Shown here in pieces: positions 8,145 through 15,868 of a stretch of DNA of 64,000 bases. Location of the stretch: positions 4,898,001-4,962,000 of the forward strand of contig NZ_CP043959.1 in assembly GCF_008632955.1 (NCBI RefSeq), read 5' to 3'. Position 1 is the stretch's first letter. Each line of letters opens with the position of its first letter. The stretch comes from Streptomyces tendae (GTDB lineage Bacteria; Actinomycetota; Actinomycetes; Streptomycetales; Streptomycetaceae). The position numbers were made by a program, and so were the translations under genes. A model generated the notes under the pieces. That model saw only the letters and a program-made list of their open reading frames with translations, did not search any database and was not told the origin of the DNA.

Positions 8145-8814
8145 TCCTCGCTCCCGGGCTGAACTTCTCCAGGAGGGCGGCGAGTTCGGCGGCCGCCTCC
8201 TCGATCTCGTCGGAGGTCGTCGGGGGCAGGCTCTCCAGGAGGAAGAGACCCGAGGTGGTCTCCTCGGTGAGCCGGGTGCGCGGGCCCTGGCGCCAGTTCC
8301 AGCGGCGGCAGGTGACGCCGAGGTCGTCGCACCACACGACCTCGCCGGGGTCGGGGTGCTCGACGGTCTCCTCTCCCCCGGCGACCGTCACGAAGTCCTC
8401 CTGGCCGGTGGCCCGGACGAGTCGCATCGTGCCCTGGACGCGGTCGGCGTCCTCACCTCCCACGGGGATCAGCCGGGCGACGCTGACGGCGTTGTAGACG
8501 TCGACGAGGAGGTTGATCCGGGGCAGGCCGGCGTCCGAGAGGGCGCGCTTGGCCAGGGCCTCGGCCGAGTTCCGGGTGCGGGAGGGCTTGGAGCCGAAGG
8601 CGGTGTAGGCCGTGCGCCAGGCCGTCATGTGCGGGTCCTCGTGCGGGGCGCGCCCGTCCAGCCGGGCGGCGAGCCGGCGTGCGGCCTCGTCGAGCAACGC
8701 GGAACTCTCCTCCGTGCTCGGCCCGTTGACCAGTCCGTGCGCCTCGACGGCGACGTGGGTGAAGCCGGGCACGAGGGTCCGTACCTCGTCGGACACGGTC
8801 GGGGCGAAGGTCAT
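8122..8814 (-). CDS. B3/B4 (tRNA-editing-like) domain protein
   Basis: A 230-residue stand-alone B3/B4 domain, the module that forms the editing region of phenylalanyl-tRNA synthetase beta. Typical segments are GPSTEESSALLDEAARRL (near residue 30), TAWRTAYTAFGSKPSRTRNS (near 65), and LPRINLLVDVYNAVSVARLI (near 95). Free-standing relatives are thought to act on mischarged tRNAs or as general amino-acid-linked hydrolases, but this is unproven. Its start lies 2 bases after the stop of the transglutaminase gene, so the pair is an operon. Its 3' end overlaps the convergent nucleotidyltransferase gene. Confidence 0.88.
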   Translation of the reverse strand: MTFAPTVSDEVRTLVPGFTHVAVEAHGLVNGPSTEESSALLDEAARRLAARLDGRAPHEDPHMTAWRTAYTAFGSKPSRTRNSAEALAKRALSDAGLPRINLLVDVYNAVSVARLIPVGGEDADRVQGTMRLVRATGQEDFVTVAGGEETVEHPDPGEVVWCDDLGVTCRRWNWRQGPRTRLTEETTSGLFLLESLPPTTSDEIEEAAAELAALLEKFSPGARITVHPAG

Positions 8815-8816
8815 GG

Positions 8817-9401
8817 TCAGCCTTGTTCTCGGAGGGTGGTGGGGAGCGTCGCCCACAGGTGCGCCCGGCCGGAGGCGCTGCGGAGAGCGTGCAGCACGGC
8901 CGGGTGCGGTGCAGCATACAAGACCGGGTGGTCCATCTCGTTGGACGAAGGATCGGGCGTGAAGGCCAGCCGCTCGCCGTCGAGGGAGAACCGCGCGTCC
9001 ACTCCTGGCTTGTTGCCGCGCGGGTCCTGCCGGTGCCAGGCGCCGTGGAACCGCACGGCGACCAGGCCGTGCACCACGCCGAGTTCCTGGTAGCAGAGCG
9101 CGGTCGGGATGTCCTCGGCGCGCAGCAGCGCGGCCAGCGCGTGGGCCTTGGCGTAGCAGACGCCGGTGCCCTGTTCCAGCACGTCGGAGGCGCGCCACGT
9201 CACGCGGGGATCCCCGGCGTCCTGCGAGTGCGTCACGCGGTCGCGTACGTACTCGAAGGCCGCCTGCGCATACTCATACGAATCGCGGACGTCGGCGGCC
9301 AGACGGGCGGACACCTCCCGGACCCGTGGATGGTGATGGTCGATCGCCTCGTCGGACGCCAAGTAGGCGGAGAGGTCCGGGTTCTCCTGAATCAGCCGCA
9401 T
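8817..9401 (-). CDS. Transglutaminase-like cysteine peptidase domain protein
   Basis: A 194-residue transglutaminase-core protein. The catalytic Cys is in DVLEQGTGVCYAKAHALAAL (about residues 75-94), the His in GVVHGLVAVRF (about 108-118), and the Asp follows in the ARFSLDG region. No signal peptide is visible. I place the start at ATG 9401 (MRLIQENPDLS). A TTGACG-N18-TATGCT promoter ends 8 bases before it, which gives a leaderless message; the longer frame to 9470 would read through that promoter. It is the first gene of an operon with the B3/B4 protein. The substrate is unknown. Confidence 0.85.
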   Translation of the reverse strand: MRLIQENPDLSAYLASDEAIDHHHPRVREVSARLAADVRDSYEYAQAAFEYVRDRVTHSQDAGDPRVTWRASDVLEQGTGVCYAKAHALAALLRAEDIPTALCYQELGVVHGLVAVRFHGAWHRQDPRGNKPGVDARFSLDGERLAFTPDPSSNEMDHPVLYAAPHPAVLHALRSASGRAHLWATLPTTLREQG

Positions 9402-9409
9402 GGCGTCGG

Positions 9410-9468
9410 AGCATAGGTACGCGACCGGCCGAGCGTCAATGCTTTTTCGGCCGGTCGCATACCTATGC
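9410..9468 (-). promoter_or_regulatory. Promoter embedded in a 21-bp-arm inverted repeat
   Basis: Arms 9411-9431 and 9448-9468 are complementary at 20 of 21 positions around a 16-base loop. Read on the minus strand, the loop carries TTGACG (9434-9439). The -10 TATGCT (9410-9415) sits at the end of the proximal arm, 18 bases away and 8 bases before the transglutaminase ATG. The structure also follows the stop of the threonine aldolase gene by only a few bases, so it may be terminator, promoter and operator at once. The distal arm contains GCATACCTATGC, itself a dyad. Confidence 0.6.
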
Positions 9469-9476
9469 ATGCTCTG

Positions 9477-10547
9477 CTAGCGGGCCATCTCCTCCTTGAG
9501 GGCGGCCACGAAGCGGTCCACGTCGTCCTCGGTGGTGTCGTAGGCGCACATCCAGCGGACGTCGCCGGCCGCCTCGTCCCAGAAGTAGAAACGGAACCGC
9601 TTCTGCAGGCGCTCGCTCGCGTCGTGCGGCAGCCGCGCGAACACCGCGTTGGCCTGCACCGGGTGGAGGATCTCCACGCCGTGCACCGCGCGCACGCCCT
9701 CGGCGAGGCGCTGGGCCATCTCGTTGGCGTGCCGCGCGTTGCGCAGCCACAGATCCCGGGCCAGCAGTGCCTCCAACTGCACCGACACAAAGCGCATCTT
9801 GGAGGCGAGCTGCATGGACAGCTTGCGCAGGTGCTTCATGTGCTTGATGCCGTCCGGGTCCAGCACCACGACCGCCTCGCCGAACAGGGCGCCGTTCTTG
9901 GTGCCGCCCAGCGAGAGCAGGTCGACGCCCACCGCGTTGGTGAAGGTGCGCAGCGGCACGTCCAGCGTGGCGGCGGCGTTGGCCAGCCGGGAGCCGTCGA
10001 CGTGCACCTTCATGCCGTGCGCGTGGGCGTGCTCGCAGATCGCGCGGATCTCGTCCGGGGTGTACACCGTGCCCAGCTCGGTGGCCTGGGCTATCGAGAC
10101 GACCTGCGGCATCGCCCGGTGCTCGTCGTCCCAGCCGTACGCCTCCCGGTCGATGAGCTCCGGGGTGAGCTTGCCGTCCGGGGTCGGCACGGTGAGCAGC
10201 TTGATGCCGCCGACCCGCTCCGGCGCGCCGCCCTCGTCCACGTTGATGTGGGCGCTCTCCGCGCAGATCACCGCGCCCCAGCGGTCGGTGACCGCCTGGA
10301 GCGCCACGACGTTGGCCCCGGTGCCGTTGAAGACCGGGAAGGCCTCGGCGGTGGGCCCGAAGTGGCTGCGGATCACCCGCTGGAGGTTCTCGGTGTAGGC
10401 GTCCTCGCCGTACGCGACCTGGTGCCCGCCGTTGGCCAGGGCCAGGGCGGCGAGCACCTCCGGGTGGGCCCCGGCGTAGTTGTCGCTGGCGAAACCGCGG
10501 ACGTCCGGGTCGTGATGACGACGCGCGTCGGTCCTCGGCGGGTTCAC
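9477..10547 (-). CDS. Low-specificity L-threonine aldolase (beta-eliminating lyase family)
   Basis: A PLP enzyme of about 356 residues that cleaves threonine (and allo-threonine) to glycine and acetaldehyde. Evidence includes FASDNYAGAHPEV near the N-terminus, FNGTGANVVAL near residue 72, HVDGSRLANAAA near 182, and SLGGTKNG with the PLP-binding Lys at about residue 217. The length suits the family. The GTG at 10545-10547 overlaps the TGA of the upstream SDR gene (GTGA), suggesting coupling; another in-frame GTG at 10565 is possible. It is the last gene of the DUF6421-SDR-aldolase operon. Confidence 0.93.
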   Translation of the reverse strand: MNPPRTDARRHHDPDVRGFASDNYAGAHPEVLAALALANGGHQVAYGEDAYTENLQRVIRSHFGPTAEAFPVFNGTGANVVALQAVTDRWGAVICAESAHINVDEGGAPERVGGIKLLTVPTPDGKLTPELIDREAYGWDDEHRAMPQVVSIAQATELGTVYTPDEIRAICEHAHAHGMKVHVDGSRLANAAATLDVPLRTFTNAVGVDLLSLGGTKNGALFGEAVVVLDPDGIKHMKHLRKLSMQLASKMRFVSVQLEALLARDLWLRNARHANEMAQRLAEGVRAVHGVEILHPVQANAVFARLPHDASERLQKRFRFYFWDEAAGDVRWMCAYDTTEDDVDRFVAALKEEMAR

Positions 10548-11290
10548 GGCTTCTCGGTCAGCCACAGACGGTTTCCGTTCACTTCCGCGGCGGGCTTGTC
10601 CCAGACCCCGACGATGGCCTCGGCCAGGTCCTTGACGTCCGTGAAGCCCGCGAACTTCGCGTTGGGGCGGTCGGCGCGCATCGCGTCGTGCACCAACGCC
10701 TTCACCACCAGGATCGCAGCAGCCGATGTCGGCCCCTGCTCGCCCCCGGCCTTGCGGAAGTAGTCGGCCATGGCGAGCGTCCAGGCCTCGGCGGCGGCCT
10801 TGCCGGCCGCGTACGCGGCGTTGCCCGCCGAGGGCTTGGTGGCGCCGGCGGCGCTGATCAGGACGTAGCGGCCGCGCTCACTGCGCTGGAGCGCCTCGTG
10901 GAAGGCGAGCGTGGTGTGCTGCACGGTGCGCACCAGCAGCAGCTCCAGGAAGTCCCAGTCGTCCAGGCTGGTCTTGGTGAACGTCTCGCTGCCGCGCCAG
11001 CCGCCGACGAGGTGGACCAGGCCGTCGACCCGGCCGAACTCCTTCTCGGTGCGGGCGGCCCAGTCCCGGGTGGACTCCAGGTCGAGCAGGTCGACCGTCT
11101 CCCCGGTGACGGTGGCGCCGCCGTGCGCGTAGCGCGCCGCGTCGACCGCTTCCGCCAGCCGTTCCGGGTCGTTGTCCGAACCGACGACGATGGCTCCCGC
11201 CTCGGCCAGCCTGAGCAGCGCCGCGCGTCCCGCGGGCCCGCCCGCGCCGGCCACCGCGATCACCGCACCCTCGAGCGCCCCGTTCCCCAT
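10544..11290 (-). CDS. Short-chain dehydrogenase/reductase
   Basis: A 248-residue SDR with a Rossmann fold: VIAVAGAGGPAGRAAL (about residues 9-24) binds the cofactor. SDNDPE follows beta2, and the catalytic Ser lies in YVLISAAGA. YAAGKAAAEAW supplies the Tyr-X3-Lys pair near residue 160. An acidic residue after beta2 suggests NAD(H) preference (inference). The ATG at 11290 follows AGGAGG; the longer frame to 11332 would overlap the neighbouring gene. It lies between the DUF6421 and threonine aldolase genes, which may imply a shared hydroxy-amino-acid or aldehyde substrate. Confidence 0.92.
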   Translation of the reverse strand: MGNGALEGAVIAVAGAGGPAGRAALLRLAEAGAIVVGSDNDPERLAEAVDAARYAHGGATVTGETVDLLDLESTRDWAARTEKEFGRVDGLVHLVGGWRGSETFTKTSLDDWDFLELLLVRTVQHTTLAFHEALQRSERGRYVLISAAGATKPSAGNAAYAAGKAAAEAWTLAMADYFRKAGGEQGPTSAAAILVVKALVHDAMRADRPNAKFAGFTDVKDLAEAIVGVWDKPAAEVNGNRLWLTEKP

Positions 11291-11328
11291 GGTTCTCGCC
11301 TCCTGAGCAGTGTTGTGGACGAGATCGC

Positions 11329-12726
11329 TCACGCGGCGACCCGCTCGGCACCGTCCGCCGTGATGCCCCGGGTGGAGGCGATCACCTTCTTCAGCTTCTT
11401 GGACAGGGCCTCATAGAACATGCTCAGCGGAAACTCGTCCGGAAGCACGTCATCGACGAGTTTCCGCGGCGGCTGCGACAGGTCCATGGCCTCGGGGCCC
11501 TTGGCCCACGTGGAGCCGGGGTGCGGGGCGAGGTAGCGGGAGACCAGCTCGTAGCCGGCGAACCAGTGGACGAGCTTGGGGCGGTCGATGCCGTCGCGGT
11601 AGAGCGTCTCGATCTCCGCGCACAGCTCGTTGGTGACCTGCGGGGCGCGCTCCCAGTCGATGGAGAGCTTGTTGTCGGTCCAGCGGACGACGTCGTGCTT
11701 GTGCAGGTAGGCGAAGAGCAGCTGGCCGCCGAGGCCGTCGTAGTTGCGCACCCGCTCGCCGGTCACCGGGAAGCGGAACATGCGGTCGAAGAGGACCGCG
11801 ACCTGCACGTCACGGGCCTGCGGGACGCCCTCGCCGGCGAGCTTCACGGCCTCCTTGAAGGCGGTGAGGTCGCAGCGCAGCTCCTCCAGGCCGTACATCC
11901 AGAACGGCTGGCGCTGCTTGATCATGAACGGGTCGAACGGCAGGTCGCCGTGGCTGTGCGTGCGGTCGTGGACCATGTCCCACAGCACGAAGGCCTCTTC
12001 GCAGCGCTTCTGGTCGTGGACCATGGCGGCGACGTCCTCCGGAAGCTTCAGGCCGAGGATGTCGACGGCGGCCTCGGTGACCCGGCGGAAGCGGGCGGCC
12101 TCGCGGTCGCAGAAGATGGCGCCCCAGGTGAAGCGCTCGGGGGCCTCGCGCACGGCGATGGTCTCCGGGAAGAGCACCGCGGAGTTGGTGTCGTAGCCCG
12201 CGGTGAAGCCCTCGAAGGTGATGCCGCAGAACAGCGGGTTGTCGTAGCGGGTGCGCTCCAGCTCGGCCAGCCAGTCCGGCCAGACCATGCGGAACACGAC
12301 CGCCTCGAGGTTGCGGTCCGGGTTGCCGTTCTGCGTGTACATCGGGAAGACGACCAGGTGCTGCAGGCCGTCCTCGCGCCGCGCGGCCGGCTGGAAGGCC
12401 AGCAGCGAGTCGAGGAAGTCCGGCACCTCGAAGCCGCCCTCGGCCCAGCGGGCCAGGTCCTTGCCCAGGGCCTCGTGGTACGCACGGTCGTGCGGGAGCA
12501 GCGGCGACAGCTCGTCGACCGCGCCGATCACGGTGCGTACGGCGTGCTCCGCGTCGCTGCGGGAAGGGGCGCCCTCGGCCTCGAAGTCGATCGAGCCGTC
12601 CTTGGACTGCCAGGGCCGGATCCGCTCCACGGCATCCTTGAGCACGGGCCAGGCCGGGTGCTCCACCACCCTGGTCGTCGAAGGAACCTGCTCCCCCGAA
12701 CCCTGCTGCACAAGAATTTCCGTCAT
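11329..12726 (-). CDS. DUF6421 family protein
   Basis: A 465-residue soluble protein of the DUF6421 family, widespread in Streptomyces and of unknown function. The most striking segment is DMVHDRTHSHGDLPFDPFM (about residues 255-273). It is a cluster of His and Asp residues that looks like a metal-binding or catalytic site. WFAGYELVSRYLAPHPGSTW near residue 400 is also well formed. The start follows GGAGG (ATG 12724-12726). It is the promoter-proximal gene of an operon with an SDR and a threonine aldolase, hinting at a role in amino-acid or small-molecule metabolism. Function not assignable from sequence. Confidence 0.88.
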   Translation of the reverse strand: MTEILVQQGSGEQVPSTTRVVEHPAWPVLKDAVERIRPWQSKDGSIDFEAEGAPSRSDAEHAVRTVIGAVDELSPLLPHDRAYHEALGKDLARWAEGGFEVPDFLDSLLAFQPAARREDGLQHLVVFPMYTQNGNPDRNLEAVVFRMVWPDWLAELERTRYDNPLFCGITFEGFTAGYDTNSAVLFPETIAVREAPERFTWGAIFCDREAARFRRVTEAAVDILGLKLPEDVAAMVHDQKRCEEAFVLWDMVHDRTHSHGDLPFDPFMIKQRQPFWMYGLEELRCDLTAFKEAVKLAGEGVPQARDVQVAVLFDRMFRFPVTGERVRNYDGLGGQLLFAYLHKHDVVRWTDNKLSIDWERAPQVTNELCAEIETLYRDGIDRPKLVHWFAGYELVSRYLAPHPGSTWAKGPEAMDLSQPPRKLVDDVLPDEFPLSMFYEALSKKLKKVIASTRGITADGAERVAA

Positions 12727-12980
12727 GTCCCATCCTCCACAGGAGAACCTTGCGTACGCCTGACCGTATACACAGGGCGTTTCTCCCAGCAAGGGGTACC
12801 TCAGGAAATTATCCTGCCCCACCCGGGGCGCCACCGCATTTTTTCCTGCCGCCTACCCCGTCCGGCGGCGCTCCATGCGTTCCGGGTTCAGCCTCTGGAC
12901 GACACGGGCAGAGGCGATACGGTCCCAGAGGGCCGCAGGGACGCGGCCCCCCGCCGCCGTCGACGGAAGCGAGTCGCGTC

Positions 12981-13700
12981 TTGAACTTCCTCACCATCGG
13001 TCACCGCGGAGTCATGGGTGTCGAGCCCGAGAACACCCTGAGGTCCTTCGTCGCGGCCCAGGAGGCGGGCCTCGACGTCATCGAACTGGATCTGCACCTG
13101 AGCAAGGACGGCGCGCTCGTGGTCATGCACGACGCGCGCGTGGACCGCACCACGGACGGCACGGGCGCCATCGCCGACAAGACCCTCGACGAACTGCGCG
13201 CCCTGGACGCCGGGCGCGGCGAGCGCGTTCCCCTGTTCACGGAGGTGCTGGACGCGGTCCGGACGCCGCTGCAGGCGGAGATCAAGGACGTCCGGGCGGC
13301 CCGGGCGCTGGCCGAGGTGATGAACGACCGGGGGCTGGCCGACCGCGTGGAGGTCGCGTCCTTCCACGACGAGGCGATCGCCGAGATCGCCCGGCTGGTG
13401 CCCGGGGTGCGCACGGCGCTCGTGTCCGGCCTCCCCCACTCCCGGACGACCCCGAGCGGGGGGACCCCCACCGGCACCGATGTCGTGGACCGGGCGGTGG
13501 CCGTCGGCGCCTCGCGGCTGTGCCTGAACATCCGCCGGATCACCCTGGAGATCGTGGAGCACGCCCGCAAGGCGGACCTGTCGGTGTTCGGCTGGGTGGT
13601 CAACACGCAGGACCACCTGCGGCTGGTACGGGCCCTGGGGCTGGACGGCGCGACCACCGACTACCCGGAGATCAAACGCACCGGCCGCTTCACCGCGTGA
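12981..13700 (+). CDS. Glycerophosphodiester phosphodiesterase family protein
   Basis: This 239-residue GDPD hydrolyses glycerophosphodiesters to glycerol-3-phosphate and an alcohol. TIGHRG (residues 5-10) and ENTLRSF give the catalytic His-Arg and metal Glu, VIELDLHLSKDG is the second metal site, and VMHDARVDRTTDGTG holds the second catalytic His. There is no signal peptide, so it acts in the cytosol. The start is TTG at 12981 behind GGAAGCGAG. An in-frame insertion near residues 150-165 is caused by a small palindromic element (13429-13473). Its 3' end forms part of a terminator stem. Confidence 0.93.
   Translation: MNFLTIGHRGVMGVEPENTLRSFVAAQEAGLDVIELDLHLSKDGALVVMHDARVDRTTDGTGAIADKTLDELRALDAGRGERVPLFTEVLDAVRTPLQAEIKDVRAARALAEVMNDRGLADRVEVASFHDEAIAEIARLVPGVRTALVSGLPHSRTTPSGGTPTGTDVVDRAVAVGASRLCLNIRRITLEIVEHARKADLSVFGWVVNTQDHLRLVRALGLDGATTDYPEIKRTGRFTA
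13429..13473. repeat. Small GC palindrome inserted in frame in the GDPD gene
   Basis: CCCCCACTC (13433-13441) pairs with GAGCGGGGG (13454-13462), with one A-C mismatch, around a 12-base loop. It is flanked by CCTC and ACCCCCACC. The encoded residues are PHSRTTPSGGTPTG. Near-identical elements (CTCCCCCACTC...GAGCGGGGGGACCCCCA) recur inside and between genes across Streptomyces genomes, so this looks like a non-autonomous mobile palindrome that keeps the frame open. Confidence 0.65.
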
Positions 13701-13708
13701 GCGGCCGG
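13681..13708. terminator. Stem-loop spanning the GDPD stop codon
   Basis: CCGGCCGCT (13681-13689) pairs with AGCGGCCGG (13700-13708), with a 10-base loop holding the end of the coding region. It lies between convergent GDPD and GNAT genes and could serve both. Confidence 0.55.
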
Positions 13709-13722
13709 CCGCCGTACGAGGC

Positions 13723-14265
13723 TCAGGCCAGCTTCTTGACCAGCAGCTCGAACTCCAGGTCGTCGCGCTGCGGGATGCCGAAGCGCTCGTCGCCGTACGG
13801 GAACGGGGTCGTCCTTCCCGTACGGCGGTAGCCGCGCCGCTCGTACCAGGCGATCAACTCCTCGCGCACGGAGATCACCGTCATGTGCATCTCGGTCACG
13901 CCCCAGCCCTCACGGGCCTGGCGCTCCGCCTCCGCGATCACGGTCCGGCCGAGGCCACTGCCCTGCTGGGCGGGGTCGACGGCGAACATCCCGAAGTAGG
14001 CGTGCTCGCCGCGGTGTTCGAGCTGGCAGCAGGCGACGATCCGGCCCTCGCGCTCCACGGTGAGCAGCCGGCTGTCCGGTGCCTTGATGACGTCGAGAAC
14101 GCCCTCGGGGTCGGTCCGCTGCCCGTGCAGGATGTCCGCCTCGGTGGTCCACCCGGTCCGGCTCGAATCCCCCCGGTAGGCCGACTCGACCAGTCCGACG
14201 AGGGCGTCCACGTCGGCGTCGGTGGCGTCGCGGAAGGTCAGTCCGGTGTCGGCGGCGGTTCCCAT
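13723..14265 (-). CDS. GNAT family N-acetyltransferase
   Basis: A 180-residue acetyltransferase of the GNAT fold. The acetyl-CoA binding motif A is FAVDPAQQGSGLGRTVIAEAE (about residues 94-114; Q-X2-G-S-G-L-G), and motif B is LIAWYERRGYRRTGRTTPFP near residue 137. The N-terminal half starts LTFRDATDADVDALVGLVES, usual for small-molecule or peptide acetylating members. The ATG at 14265 follows AGGGGAA. The substrate cannot be told. Confidence 0.92.
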   Translation of the reverse strand: MGTAADTGLTFRDATDADVDALVGLVESAYRGDSSRTGWTTEADILHGQRTDPEGVLDVIKAPDSRLLTVEREGRIVACCQLEHRGEHAYFGMFAVDPAQQGSGLGRTVIAEAERQAREGWGVTEMHMTVISVREELIAWYERRGYRRTGRTTPFPYGDERFGIPQRDDLEFELLVKKLA

Positions 14266-14418
14266 GGCGCGGTTCCCCTGATTCGTGTGCGGCTCTTTCG
14301 ACCTGGCTGGGACGGGCAGAGACTAACCCGGCGTTCCGGACCGCCGAAGGGCCGGTCCACCCTCCGGACGGGCCTCGGGCGGGCGGGCACGGCGGGCCCA
14401 GGGCCTAGGCTCGGCGGC

Positions 14419-14817
14419 ATGGTGCATGTACTCAGCAGCCGTGTCCTGCTCCGCCCGTCCGACCCCGAGCGCTCCCGCGACTTCTACGGACGGCGGCTGG
14501 GGCTCGCCGTCCACCGCGAGTTCGGCACCGGCCCGGAGCGCGGCACCGTGTACTTCCTGGGCGGCGGGTTCCTGGAGCTCTCGGGCCGCTCGGACGCCGC
14601 CCCGGCGGGCTCCCCCGATGTCCGGCTCTGGCTCCAGGTGGAGGACGCCGAGGCGGCACGGGAGGAACTGGCGGCCCGGGGCGTGGAGATCGTCCGCCCT
14701 CCGGTGAAGGAGCCGTGGGGGCTGATCGAGATGTGGATCGAGGACCCGGACGGCACGCCGATCGTCCTGGTCGAGATTCCGGCCGAGCACCCACTGCGAT
14801 ACCGGCCGGGCATCTGA
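14419..14817 (+). CDS. Glyoxalase/bleomycin-resistance (VOC) family protein
   Basis: A 132-residue vicinal-oxygen-chelate protein with two beta-alpha-beta-beta-beta modules: VLLRPSDPERSRDFYGRRLG (about residues 9-28) and LQVEDAEAAREELAARGVEI (about 73-92), ending MWIEDPDGTPIVLVE. Such proteins act as metal-dependent lyases or dioxygenases, or bind toxic ligands. TAGGCT (14406-14411) lies 7 bases before the ATG and no ribosome site is present, so the message is probably leaderless. Confidence 0.9.
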   Translation: MVHVLSSRVLLRPSDPERSRDFYGRRLGLAVHREFGTGPERGTVYFLGGGFLELSGRSDAAPAGSPDVRLWLQVEDAEAAREELAARGVEIVRPPVKEPWGLIEMWIEDPDGTPIVLVEIPAEHPLRYRPGI

Positions 14818-14861
14818 GACCAGCCCGTCCGGCGACCGAGGACGAGGCCCGCCACGGCAGA

Positions 14862-15238
14862 GGGGGCGAAGAGGGGCCGGAGCCGAAGGAGGGCCGCGGC
14901 CGAAGAGGCGCCGGGGCCGAAAGGGCGCCGGGGGCGAAAGGGCGCCGGGGGCGAAGAGGGGCCAGGGCCGACAGGGCGCCGGGCCCAAAGAGGCGCCAGG
15001 GCCGAAGAGGCGCCGGGGGCGAAGAGGCGCCAGGGTCGAAGAGGCGCCGGGAAGGGGCGAAGAGGCGCCAGGGCCGAGAGGCGCCAGGGTCGAAGGGCGC
15101 GGGGGCGAAGAGGCGCCAGGGCGAAGGGGCGCCGGGGCGAAGAGGCCAGGGCCGAAGAGGCGCGGGGGCGAAGAGGCGCCAGGGTCGAAGGGGCGCGGGG
15201 GCGGAGAGGCGCCAGGGTCGAGGGGGCCAGGGGCGCAG
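14862..15238. repeat. 17-bp GC minisatellite between VOC and MarR genes
   Basis: About 377 bp consist of variant copies of a unit close to CGAAGAGGCGCC(A/G)GGG(C/T). The core CGAAGAGGCGCC recurs every 17 bases, with some 16-18 base spacings. Seventeen is not a multiple of three, so the array is not coding, although it leaves artificial open frames. I see no gene in 14818-15256. Confidence 0.85.
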
Positions 15239-15256
15239 CCCCGGGAACGGCCGCCC

Positions 15257-15868
15257 TTACGCGCGCAACGCGCCGAGGCGTCCCTCCAGCTGGGACAGCA
15301 GTCCACCCAGCAGGGAGGCCAGATCACCCAGCTCCGCGTGGTCGAGCCCCGACAGCACCGCGGTCTCGTAGGAGAGCTGGGCCGGGAGAATCCCGTCCAC
15401 CAGCTCACGGCCCGCGTCGGTGAGCCGGACGTGGGCGACCCTGCGGTCCCGCGTGTCACCGCGGCGTTCGACCAGCCCCCGCTCGGTGAGCTGCTTCAGC
15501 CGCTTGGTGACGGCGGCCCCCGAGGAGAACGTCTCCCGCGCCAGCTCGCTCGGCGTCAGCTCGTGGCCGGTGCGGCGCAGCGCGCCGAGCAGGTCGAACT
15601 CGGGGCGGGTCAGTCCGGCCCGGCGCAGCGGGGCGTCCTCGGCCTGCTGGAAGAGGGCCGAGCAGCGGTTGATGCGGCCGATGACCTCCATGGGGCCGGT
15701 GTCGAGGCCCGGGTGGACGGCCCGCCACTGCCGGACCACCTCGGCGACGGTGTCGCGGCCGGCCGCCGACGTGTCCGTGGCGCCGGTGGTGGCCGGGGGG
15801 TCCGTACGACGGTCGCTGCCGGTCGCGGGTGCTGCGTCGCCGGCCGATGGCCCGTGGGTCGCCGTCAT
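15257..15868 (-). CDS. MarR family transcriptional regulator
   Basis: A 203-residue winged-helix regulator. After about 50 disordered residues come helix 1 (VIGRINRCSALFQQAED), the recognition region ELTPSELARETFSSGAAVTK (near residue 110), and the wing GLVERRGDTRDRRVAHVRLT. The ATG overlaps the TGA of the FUSC gene (ATGA at 15865-15868), so it is the second cistron of that operon. Its likely target is the dyad at 17619-17636 in front of FUSC, implying ligand-responsive export. Regulation is inferred from position. Confidence 0.92.
   Translation of the reverse strand: MTATHGPSAGDAAPATGSDRRTDPPATTGATDTSAAGRDTVAEVVRQWRAVHPGLDTGPMEVIGRINRCSALFQQAEDAPLRRAGLTRPEFDLLGALRRTGHELTPSELARETFSSGAAVTKRLKQLTERGLVERRGDTRDRRVAHVRLTDAGRELVDGILPAQLSYETAVLSGLDHAELGDLASLLGGLLSQLEGRLGALRA

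Noticed and set aside
14862..15238. Possible CRISPR array
   Set aside because: Repeats are contiguous 17-bp units without unique spacers, and no cas genes are present. It is a minisatellite.
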